From: Bacteroidales bacterium
Lineage (GTDB): Bacteria > Bacteroidota > Bacteroidia > Bacteroidales > VadinHA17
Direction of reading: 5' to 3'
DNA: 5,072 nucleotides
Assembly (NCBI GenBank): GCA_029935275.1
Contig: JAOZKQ010000171.1
Span: 1 to 5,072 of the forward strand
Position numbers and translations under genes: made by a program. The number at the start of each line of letters is the position of its first letter. The stretch's first letter is position 1. This document shows positions 1 through 5,072 of this stretch, piece after piece. The notes beneath the pieces are model-generated. The model was not told the origin of the DNA and ran no database searches. It saw nothing but the letters and a program-made list of their open reading frames with translations.

Positions 1-53
1 TAGGGGGAGGAACTGGTTTTGGTACATCATTAGGCGTAACTATGAAAATGTAA
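1..53 (+). CDS. 3' end of an unidentified plus-strand gene (partial)
   Basis: The frame beginning at position 3 is open from the left edge and ends in TAA at 51-53, giving the tail GGGTGFGTSLGVTMKM. The residues alternate between bulky hydrophobic and small or polar (F-T-L-V-M-M against G-S-G-T-K), the pattern of an outer-membrane beta-strand. A barrel-type C terminus is therefore conceivable, although it ends in Met rather than the usual Phe. That is inference from 16 residues and the family cannot be named. The main support for a real gene end is the strong terminator 22 bp downstream on the same strand. The gene converges on mltD. Confidence 0.55.
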   Translation, partial: GGGTGFGTSLGVTMKM

Positions 54-75
54 ATCTTTTCAAACAAATATACGG

Positions 76-106
76 GCCATTTATCATTTGATAAATGGCT
101 TTTTTT
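76..106 (+). terminator. Rho-independent terminator after the plus-strand gene
   Basis: A perfect 10-bp stem, GCCATTTATC (76-85) pairing with GATAAATGGC (90-99), closes a 4-nt ATTT loop and is followed at once by seven T residues (100-106). Read on the minus strand, the stem is not followed by a clean T run, so it should mainly stop plus-strand transcripts from the gene ending at 53. Confidence 0.9.
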
Positions 107-129
107 ATTTCCCTGAGCTTGAAGTTGGC

Positions 130-185
130 AAAACAGGAGGCTGTTCATTTCAATCAGGGAAAATGCAATTTAAAGCTCCTGTTTT
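130..185. repeat. 10-bp inverted repeat competing with the 178-226 hairpin
   Basis: AAAACAGGAG at 130-139 is the exact reverse complement of CTCCTGTTTT at 176-185. The right arm shares eight bases with the left arm of the larger palindrome at 178-192, so the two stems cannot form at once in one transcript. Inside the left part, AACAG (132-136) and CTGTT (141-145) can also form a small local hairpin with loop GAGG. The motif AAAACAGG therefore occurs three times in about 100 bp, twice direct and once inverted. No function is known. Confidence 0.5.
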
Positions 186-226
186 CCACAATTATGCGCC
201 TAGGGTGTCCCATTGTGGAAAACAGG
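178..226. repeat. 15-bp perfect inverted repeat downstream of mltD with DnaA-box-like arms
   Basis: CCTGTTTTCCACAAT at 178-192 is the exact reverse complement of ATTGTGGAAAACAGG at 212-226, around a 19-nt centre that itself contains GGG-TGT-CCC (203-211). It begins 18 bp beyond the mltD stop codon. Neither strand has a T run directly after the stem, so it is not a canonical intrinsic terminator, though it could protect or define the 3' end of the mltD transcript. Each arm contains TTTTCCACA (182-190 on plus, 214-222 on minus), which fits the general DnaA-box consensus TTWTNCACA. The repeat is certain from the sequence; any protein binding is inference. Confidence 0.7.
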
Positions 227-243
227 TGATCACAGAAGCCTGA

Positions 244-1824
244 TTACAGTGGTTTTATCTTCAGCTTTTGTCCGGGATGAATCTTAGATCTGCTGGATAT
301 ATTGTTCAGACGGAGAATATCCGCATCAGAAACTCCAGGATACTTTTTTGCAATTTCCCAGATAGAATCTCCGTTTCTAACCTTATAATAAACATATCCA
401 TTACCACCCGAAGAAGTATTCGGAGCCTTTGGCTTTGCAGCTGATGCAGTTACATTATTCCCTACTGAATGCTGTTTTTGAGCAAAGCTCATCCCATTTA
501 TTTTCTTATACCTTTCTACCTTTGATGGGGAAACATAGACTTTCAGTTTCTGCCCTACCCTGATCATATTTCTGCGGATACCATTCCAGTAGCGCAAATC
601 AGAAACACGAACATGGTACCACTCAGAAATAAAACCAAGATTATCACCCGATTTAACCGTATAATACAGCTTGGCTTTTCCTGATGGAGCTTGTGCTACA
701 TAGGAAGAACGACTACCCGGCTTCTGAATCATACTCTTCGGGTTGAAAAATACGGAATCTTTATAAGCAAAAATAGAATCCTGATAATCAATAAACGGGG
801 CAACATATTGCAAAGGAACCGTCAAAGCATAGGGTTTGCTCTTGCCCGGAATAATATCACCCCGATACTGTGGATTCAGATCACGAAGTTCCTTTAGTGG
901 AACATTCAGGACTTCAGCCACCTGCTTTAAATGCAAATCCTCATGTATTACAAGAGTATCTGTTGTCAAAGTCATTTCTATAGCTACAGGGCTAAGATTA
1001 TGTTTGGAGTAATAATTCATTGAATAAGCTGCTGCTATAAATGCAGGAACATAGCCCCTGGTTTCTCTTGGCAGATAATAATAAATATCCCAATAATTCC
1101 TTTTTCCACCAGACCTGCGAATCGCCTTGTTCACATTTCCTGCACCACAGTTATATGAAGCAATTACCAAAGTCCAGTCATGATAAATATTGTACATATC
1201 TTTCAGGTAATGGGCTGCAGCTATAGTAGCTTTTACAGGGTCACGACGCTCATCCACCAGACTGTTAATGGTTAAGCCATAGGCCTTTCCGGTACGGTAC
1301 ATAAACTGCCACATCCCGGTTGCCCCTACCCTTGACACTGCCCTTGGATTTAAGGCAGACTCAATAATGGCCATGTATTTTAATTCAATTGGCAAATCAT
1401 AATAATCCAGTATCTCTTCAATCATCGGAAAATAATAATCCGACAAACCAAGCATAACTTCAAGTTTATCTTTTTTCTTGTTGGTATAAACATTGATGTA
1501 ATTTTTTACAAAATTATTATAAGTCAAAGGAATAACAGCAGGTATCCGGCTAAGTCGCTCAATATAAACAGAGTCAGGATACTGAGAAGGTAAAGTATCA
1601 TTTTCATAGTCCCCAACCAAAAGGGAGGTGTCATTTCCAATTGAACTTTGAACATACCACAGGTTCATCAAACTTTCCAGGTTATCAGAAAAATTAGAAA
1701 GTTCCAGTTCTTCAGTAACAGAAACAGAATCAGGCTTCAAGACATCGGCAGAATATCCTGTTTGCAAAAAACCACTTATAACAAAAACCCAAAACATCTG
1801 AGAGTATTTTAAATTCAAATTCAT
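244..1824 (-). CDS. mltD: Exported membrane-bound lytic murein transglycosylase D-like protein with LysM domains
   Basis: This enzyme is predicted to cleave the MurNAc-GlcNAc bond of peptidoglycan non-hydrolytically, leaving 1,6-anhydro ends, in the periplasm. Residues 1-26 form a signal peptide with a hydrophobic core (FWVFVISGFL) and likely cleavage after YSA. No lipobox cysteine is visible there, so it may not be a lipoprotein like the E. coli enzyme. The SLT catalytic domain spans about 130-275 and shows ESALNP with catalytic Glu155, GATGMWQF (167-174) and the ASYNCGAGNV motif (222-230). A degenerate LysM-like stretch lies at about 288-336, and two clear LysM domains occupy 387-431 and 479-525, separated by a Ser/Ala/Asn/Lys-rich linker. 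LysM domains bind glycan chains. At 526 residues it is full length for the family. The ATG at 1824 lies 17 bp after the DUF5683 stop, with no Shine-Dalgarno sequence, so the two genes are probably co-transcribed. Confidence 0.95.
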   Translation of the reverse strand: MNLNLKYSQMFWVFVISGFLQTGYSADVLKPDSVSVTEELELSNFSDNLESLMNLWYVQSSIGNDTSLLVGDYENDTLPSQYPDSVYIERLSRIPAVIPLTYNNFVKNYINVYTNKKKDKLEVMLGLSDYYFPMIEEILDYYDLPIELKYMAIIESALNPRAVSRVGATGMWQFMYRTGKAYGLTINSLVDERRDPVKATIAAAHYLKDMYNIYHDWTLVIASYNCGAGNVNKAIRRSGGKRNYWDIYYYLPRETRGYVPAFIAAAYSMNYYSKHNLSPVAIEMTLTTDTLVIHEDLHLKQVAEVLNVPLKELRDLNPQYRGDIIPGKSKPYALTVPLQYVAPFIDYQDSIFAYKDSVFFNPKSMIQKPGSRSSYVAQAPSGKAKLYYTVKSGDNLGFISEWYHVRVSDLRYWNGIRRNMIRVGQKLKVYVSPSKVERYKKINGMSFAQKQHSVGNNVTASAAKPKAPNTSSGGNGYVYYKVRNGDSIWEIAKKYPGVSDADILRLNNISSRSKIHPGQKLKIKPL

Positions 1825-1841
1825 CTTTATTATACAAATAT

Positions 1842-2492
1842 TTAAAATTTCAAACTAAATTGTAAACCTACTGTATTATATTTCCCGGGGTATGAAAACA
1901 ATTTCGGATCTACCCTCAAAGAAATATCATGTGATATATCATAATTTAAGAGATAGGCATCTACTGTTGCATCAATAATGGTAAGCACATACCATCCTGC
2001 GGTTAAAATAACAGACAGGTCCCTGTACCTCTTGTAAAAATTCATATTATTCTCCAACTGGGTTTTAAACCACTCTTCATTTTCCCTAGAATAACTATCT
2101 GAGGGTTGTGAAGGATCAAAAGACCCAGGATCCACATTAGGACCAATCAAATCAAGATAACTATTTGTATTTGCCTCATCATCAATAAAGTCAATATAAG
2201 CCTGCTTATATTCATTGTAATGCGATGCATTGAAGTAAATAAAATAACCAAATACCCCAAAGCCTGCATAAACAATTGGAATTTTCCAATACTTTTTATT
2301 ATAAGCCTGCCCAAGCCCCGGAAGTACAGCAGAATACAAACTTGCCTTTCGGGGCGAATGATCCACCACCACCACACTTTTCACCGACTCCTTATTTTCC
2401 GGTATCCTTTCAAATTCTGACTGTGCAAAAGCACTGAAATCAGAAAAACTTCCGAAATATAAAACCAAAAGGAGCAAACGCCAACTCTTCAT
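1842..2492 (-). CDS. DUF5683 family membrane protein, function unknown
   Basis: The product is a small Bacteroidota-type protein of unknown function. I chose the ATG at 2492 (216 residues, MKSWRLLLL); a TTG directly before it at 2495 would add one residue and is less likely to be used. Residues 1-23 form a signal peptide with probable cleavage after AFA. The family signature follows: HSPRKA (45-50), then PGLGQAYNKKYWK (58-70) leading into a hydrophobic segment at about 71-88, and a second hydrophobic segment at about 160-181 ending in IDATVDAYLL. Between them is a polar loop rich in Asp, Asn, Ser and Pro. The order DUF5683 then mltD after parAB is known from Bacteroidales; in other Bacteroidota the gene sits before other partners. 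This suggests an envelope role near the segregation or wall machinery, but no activity is established. It is separated from parB by an unusually long gap and has its own promoter candidate. Confidence 0.9.
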   Translation of the reverse strand: MKSWRLLLLVLYFGSFSDFSAFAQSEFERIPENKESVKSVVVVDHSPRKASLYSAVLPGLGQAYNKKYWKIPIVYAGFGVFGYFIYFNASHYNEYKQAYIDFIDDEANTNSYLDLIGPNVDPGSFDPSQPSDSYSRENEEWFKTQLENNMNFYKRYRDLSVILTAGWYVLTIIDATVDAYLLNYDISHDISLRVDPKLFSYPGKYNTVGLQFSLKF

Positions 2493-2514
2493 CAATCCAA
2501 AAATTACATGTTTG

Positions 2515-2548
2515 CTGTAAATATACAGTATAATACGGACAAGCCGTA
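2515..2548 (-). repeat. Two tandem small hairpins in the predicted DUF5683 leader
   Basis: CTGTA (2515-2519) pairs with TACAG (2524-2528) around a 4-nt loop, and TACGG (2534-2538) pairs with CCGTA (2544-2548) around a 5-nt loop. Both lie between the predicted transcription start near 2572 and the ATG at 2492, so both would be in the 5' untranslated leader. Stems of 5 bp are short and may be chance; they match no riboswitch that I recognise. Confidence 0.3.
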
Positions 2549-2578
2549 GATTTTGTTGCCTATGGAGATGGTTTTTTT

Positions 2579-2609
2579 CAAAGTAATATATTTTATACCA
2601 GGAAGCAAA
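2579..2609 (-). promoter_or_regulatory. Bacteroidota-type housekeeping promoter for the DUF5683-mltD unit
   Basis: Read on the minus strand, TTTG (2609-2606) is followed after exactly 19 bases by TTACTTTG (2586-2579). The known Bacteroidota primary-sigma pattern is TTTG at -33 and TAnnTTTG at -7 with 19-21 bases between, so the -33 box matches fully and the -7 box in seven of eight positions counting the free ones. Transcription would begin near 2572 and leave a leader of about 80 nt before the ATG at 2492. This makes DUF5683-mltD plausibly independent of parAB transcription. The call is based on motif and spacing only. Confidence 0.5.
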
Positions 2610-2687
2610 TTGTTCAGGATTCTAAAACTTTAATAAATTATGGGGTTTTTACTCACATAAAAAAAGTGTTCTCCGATAAAAATCTGG

Positions 2688-2702
2688 AATATAGCCTATA
2701 TT
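2688..2702. repeat. AT-rich 15-bp palindrome in the parB-DUF5683 gap
   Basis: AATATAG (2688-2694) and CTATATT (2696-2702) are perfect inverted 7-bp arms around a single C. It lies about 80 bp upstream of the -33 box of the promoter candidate. The size and symmetry resemble a binding site for a dimeric regulator, but in AT-rich intergenic DNA a match of this size may be chance. Confidence 0.3.
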
Positions 2703-2955
2703 GAAATACCATAAAAAAAGCCCGGATAATCTTGTGCAGTCAATGTTTAATAATACCTACCTGTATTGTCCAATCCAAGCCGCAATGTAAGGACTCCTGG
2801 TCAGCAGCACTGTTAAAGAAAAGCAAAGCCAGCTAAACAGGTTTATACAATATAAATGTATGAAAGTTTCAAAGGGAAATAGCACATAGACTGTCACAAA
2901 AAAGGAAAGAGGAACCGGTCAATGTTATTTAGGGATTGGCATTTGATAATTTTTT

Positions 2956-3834
2956 TCAGTCTTTAATTTTATCAAAAACACCTATAATCTCCTCCAATTC
3001 TTCACCTGAGCTGAAGGGAATAACAATCTTTCCTTTGCCCTTATCATTCATTCTAAACTGAACCCTGGAAGAAAAAAAGGAGGATAGCTGTCTTTCCAGC
3101 TCTTCAAATTCCTCTAAAAGATTTGAGCTTTTATTTTTACCAGCCTCTGTTTCAAGCTTATCATAGTTCATTTTTCGCACCAGGCTTTCCACCTTTCGTA
3201 CTGAAATATCTTCCGCAATAATACGGTAAAAAATATTTATCTGATCTACAGAATCCTCAATATTGACCAAAGCACGGGCATGACCCATGGATATTTTCTT
3301 TTCACTAATTCCCAGCTGAATCTCAGCCGGCAACTTTAATAAGCGCAAGTAGTTTGTAATAGTGGACCTTTTTTTTCCTACCCTTTCACTAAGGTTTTCC
3401 TGTGTTAGTTTACATTCCTCAATAAGGCGCTGATATGAAATTGAAATCTCGATAGCATCCAGGTCTTCTCTTTGGATATTCTCTACAAGAGCCAGCTCCA
3501 GCATATCCTGATCATCAGCACTTCTTACAAATGCAGGAATCCTCTTTAAGCCGGCAATAAAAGCTGCCCGATACCGACGTTCCCCGGTTATTAGCTGGTA
3601 CTTCCCTTCTTCCAGCTCACGTACAGTAATGGGCTGAATAATTCCTAATTTGCTAATGGAAGAGGCAAGTTCCTTAATTTTATTTTCATCAAATTTCGAT
3701 CGGGGCTGAAAAGGATTGATCTCAATATTTACCAAATCAATTTCATTTATGCTACCAATCTTTCTAAACTTTTCCCTGTCTGCATCATCAATTAAAGCAC
3801 CTAATCCCCTACCTAATGCGTTCTTTTTTACCAT
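2956..3834 (-). CDS. parB: Chromosome-partitioning protein ParB (CTP-dependent DNA clamp)
   Basis: ParB binds parS sites near the origin, closes into a sliding clamp using CTP, spreads along DNA and stimulates ParA ATPase, so separating sister origins. The 292 residues fit the family. Visible elements in order: LGRGLGALI (7-15), the N-terminal ParA-interaction motif; NPFQPR (40-45); the CTP-binding box GERRYRA (84-90); ENIQRED (118-124); a helix-turn-helix at about 142-167 (LTQENLSERVGKKRSTITNYL) that reads parS; ISMGHARAL (181-189); and a C-terminal dimerisation domain from about 243 (GKGKIVIPF) to the end. All key motifs are present. It starts with ATG at 3834, 89 bp after the parA stop on the same strand. 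There is no Shine-Dalgarno sequence and no good promoter in that spacer, so co-transcription with parA is likely. I found no parS palindrome (CACGTG core) in the window. Confidence 0.97.
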   Translation of the reverse strand: MVKKNALGRGLGALIDDADREKFRKIGSINEIDLVNIEINPFQPRSKFDENKIKELASSISKLGIIQPITVRELEEGKYQLITGERRYRAAFIAGLKRIPAFVRSADDQDMLELALVENIQREDLDAIEISISYQRLIEECKLTQENLSERVGKKRSTITNYLRLLKLPAEIQLGISEKKISMGHARALVNIEDSVDQINIFYRIIAEDISVRKVESLVRKMNYDKLETEAGKNKSSNLLEEFEELERQLSSFFSSRVQFRMNDKGKGKIVIPFSSGEELEEIIGVFDKIKD

Positions 3835-3923
3835 AAATAATTAATTTTAATAAAAATCTTTTTGAAAAGCCTGTTTATTAAAGGTCCGTCCATTTGAAAT
3901 CGATAAAGATCTGTCACCAGGAT

Positions 3924-4724
3924 TTACTGGATGATTTTTTCAGATACAGGAATTTTGGTTTTCTCATTTTTCTGAAGAATTTCCCGTGCAAGGTTCAAAT
4001 AGTTTATTGCGCCTTTTGAATTAGCATCATAGAGTAAAGCCGGCTTACCAAAACTGGGTGCTTCCCCTAGTTTGATATTCCGCTGAATGATGGTATCAAA
4101 GACCATCTCCTGAAAATGTTTTCTAACCTCGTCAACAACCTGATTGGAAAGTCTTAATCTCGAATCATACATGGTAAGAAGAAAACCTTCAATTTCCAGG
4201 TCTGGATTAAGCCTGTTTTGAATGATTTTTACGGTATTCAGTAATTTCCCAAGCCCCTCCAGTGCAAAGTACTCACATTGAACCGGAATAATAACAGAAT
4301 CAGCAGCTGTTAAAGAGTTTACTGTGAGTAATCCCAGTGAAGGAGAACAATCGGTTAAAACAAAATCATAATCATTCTTAATCCCCTTAAGTACCGATTT
4401 TAATTTATATTCCCTGCTAGGGAGATTCAGCATTTCAATCTCAGCACCTACCAAATCAATATTAGCGGGAAGAATATCAAGTCCATCAATTTCACTATTC
4501 AAAACAATATCCTTTGGATTAACTTCATCCACCAGACATTCATAAATACTGGTTTTGATATTCCTGACGTCAAAGCCAATACCTGATGTTGAATTTGCCT
4601 GAGGATCAGCATCAACAATTAATACCTTATAGTCCAGAACAGCAAGGCTGGCAGCCAGATTTATAGCTGTTGTGGTTTTTCCTACTCCGCCTTTTTGATT
4701 TGCTATAGCAATGGTTTTCCCCAT
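3924..4724 (-). CDS. parA: Chromosome-partitioning ATPase ParA (Soj family)
   Basis: ParA is a cytoplasmic deviant-Walker ATPase. Its ATP-bound dimer coats the nucleoid and is released by ParB-stimulated hydrolysis, moving ParB-parS complexes. The 266-residue protein begins MGKTIAIANQ and carries the deviant Walker A box KGGVGKTT (11-18, with signature Lys11 and Lys16), the Walker A' stretch LIVDADPQ with Asp38 and Asp40, and the Walker B strand FVLTDCSPSLG with Asp125. The usual C-terminal block follows, RNIKLGEAPSFGKPA (215-229) and KGAINY (237-242). No N-terminal helix-turn-helix domain is present, which fits chromosomal Soj-type rather than P1/F-type plasmid ParA. The start at 4724 is right for the family because the Walker A box follows at the expected distance. 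No Shine-Dalgarno sequence precedes it, as is normal in Bacteroidota. Genus-level origin cannot be read from this protein. Confidence 0.97.
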   Translation of the reverse strand: MGKTIAIANQKGGVGKTTTAINLAASLAVLDYKVLIVDADPQANSTSGIGFDVRNIKTSIYECLVDEVNPKDIVLNSEIDGLDILPANIDLVGAEIEMLNLPSREYKLKSVLKGIKNDYDFVLTDCSPSLGLLTVNSLTAADSVIIPVQCEYFALEGLGKLLNTVKIIQNRLNPDLEIEGFLLTMYDSRLRLSNQVVDEVRKHFQEMVFDTIIQRNIKLGEAPSFGKPALLYDANSKGAINYLNLAREILQKNEKTKIPVSEKIIQ

Positions 4725-4755
4725 TAATGTTGTTTTAGTTACAAAATTGAGCTCT

Positions 4756-4763
4756 CAAAATTA
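4756..4763 (-). promoter_or_regulatory. Possible -7 element of a parA promoter
   Basis: TAATTTTG on the minus strand matches the Bacteroidota -7 consensus TAnnTTTG exactly and would place the transcription start near 4749, about 25 nt before the parA ATG. No TTTG or TTG lies 19-21 bases upstream, so only half the promoter is seen. An alternative is the TAATTTTG at 4917-4924, which has TTG 22 bases upstream (4947-4949) and would give a leader of about 190 nt. Confidence 0.25.
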
Positions 4764-4854
4764 CAATAATATGGATTGCATGAATTTTACATTGAATTGG
4801 AATTGTGAACATTCCATCCTGTTTTATGAACACATTATTAACAATTGATTATTG

Positions 4855-4929
4855 ATAACTAATTTTGAAAAGCACTAAAATTACTGGGATACAGGAGCTA
4901 ACATAATGATTACCAACAAAATTAGTTAT
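4855..4929. repeat. 13-bp spaced inverted repeat upstream of parA
   Basis: ATAACTAATTTTG (4855-4867) is the exact reverse complement of CAAAATTAGTTAT (4917-4929), with 49 bp between the arms. It lies 130-205 bp upstream of the parA start in otherwise plain AT-rich DNA. Each arm contains TAATTTTG, a Bacteroidota -7-like motif, facing inward. It could be a paired operator or a long-loop hairpin; neither can be shown from sequence alone. Confidence 0.45.
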
Positions 4930-4979
4930 AAAACCAGACTTAATTTCAATTATCAAAAAAGCTACCAAATATAAACATG

Positions 4980-5072
4980 CTAGAGAGGAATAATGTGCTT
5001 ATGCTTCAGACGAATAAATCCAGGATTGTTATTAATGAAATGAGATATCTCCCGGGGAAACTTACTATTTAG
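4980..5072 (-). CDS. Possible 3' end of a minus-strand gene upstream of parA (partial, weak)
   Basis: On the minus strand a frame is open from the right edge for 30 codons to a TAG at 4980-4982. It encodes a tail that includes KFPREISHFINNNPGF and ends HKHIIPL. The composition looks protein-like, but 30 open codons in AT-rich DNA are not rare, and no terminator follows. I do not recognise the product. If real, the gene would run in the same direction as parA, about 255 bp upstream. Confidence 0.25.
   Translation of the reverse strand, partial: LNSKFPREISHFINNNPGFIRLKHKHIIPL

Larger units (their letters stand above)
2496..2955. other. Long gap between parB and the DUF5683 gene
   Basis: About 460 bp lie between two genes that I expect to be close neighbours in related genomes. 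No tRNA, no gene with a convincing start and no canonical terminator is visible. It contains a promoter candidate (2579-2609), two small hairpins in the predicted DUF5683 leader (2515-2548), an AT-rich palindrome (2688-2702), and two copies of CATAAAAAAAG (2656-2666 and 2710-2720) spaced 54 bp apart. Read on the minus strand these copies are CTTTTTTTATG, with T runs that could weakly end parB transcripts, but I find no GC-rich stem before either. A minus-strand frame, open from just after a TGA near 2920 down to a TAG at 2757-2759, encodes a very hydrophobic peptide, discussed under findings. Confidence 0.7.

Noticed and set aside
691..897. Plus-strand open frame of 68 codons
   Set aside because: It lies wholly antisense to the LysM part of mltD, has no protein-like motif, and mltD is clearly the real gene there.
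1041..1226. Plus-strand open frame of 61 codons
   Set aside because: It is antisense to the catalytic domain of mltD, which accounts for the sequence constraint.
2147..2377. Minus-strand open frame of 76 codons starting MWWWW, and an overlapping plus-strand frame at 2220-2420
   Set aside because: Both overlap the DUF5683 gene in other frames; that gene matches a known family over its whole length.
2700..2735. Terminator at CCGGGC followed by seven T residues on the minus strand (stem end near 2720-2726)
   Set aside because: The T run looks right, but no GCCCGG-like partner lies upstream to form a stem.
4993..5072. Short plus-strand frames at the right edge (ATG at 4993 or 5001) after an AGAGAGGAA purine run
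   Set aside because: They give only 16 and 23 residues before stops, one of them ending exactly at the window edge, with no recognisable product. The purine run is not a reliable start signal in Bacteroidota.
1..5072. parS site for ParB
   Set aside because: I looked for the conserved CACGTG core of the parS palindrome and found none, so no parS is called here; sites may lie outside the window.
1..5072. CRISPR array, tRNA, rRNA, insertion sequence or phage gene
   Set aside because: No regularly spaced repeats, no tRNA T-arm and cloverleaf, and no transposase, integrase or phage-type protein was seen.

Overview
The window carries a chromosomal parA-parB segregation cluster followed by a DUF5683 membrane-protein gene and a LysM-containing lytic transglycosylase gene, all on the minus strand. 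The organism is very probably a member of Bacteroidota, most likely the Bacteroidales/Marinilabiliales side. This rests on the gene order parA > parB > DUF5683 > mltD, which I know from that group, on the Bacteroidota-restricted DUF5683 family, on the low GC content, on the lack of Shine-Dalgarno sequences before the genes, and on a promoter matching the Bacteroidota TTTG / TAnnTTTG pattern. The genus cannot be named from this sequence.

Reading along the plus strand: positions 1-53 are the last codons of a plus-strand gene that ends in the window and is followed by a strong intrinsic terminator (76-106). Positions 107-243 hold no gene but contain a 15-bp perfect inverted repeat (178-226) downstream of mltD, plus a competing pairing partner at 130-139. 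mltD (244-1824) and the DUF5683 gene (1842-2492) lie 17 bp apart and form one transcription unit read right to left, with a good promoter candidate at 2579-2609. Next comes an unusually long gap of about 460 bp (2496-2955) with no convincing gene, then parB (2956-3834), an 89-bp spacer, and parA (3924-4724). The last 350 bp hold the parA upstream region, including a 13-bp spaced inverted repeat, and possibly the end of another minus-strand gene running off the right edge (4980-5072, weak).

ParA (a Walker-type ATPase) and ParB (a CTP-dependent clamp that loads at parS) together move and organise the replication-origin region. DUF5683 and MltD act at the envelope: DUF5683 is a predicted membrane protein of unknown function, and MltD is an exported peptidoglycan-cleaving enzyme. 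Their linkage suggests, but does not prove, coordination between chromosome segregation and wall remodelling. The core genes look intact and ordinary. The items worth a second look are non-coding: the long parB-DUF5683 gap, the palindrome with DnaA-box-like arms after mltD, and the repeat upstream of parA. I found no evidence of a new defence, mobile or biosynthetic system.
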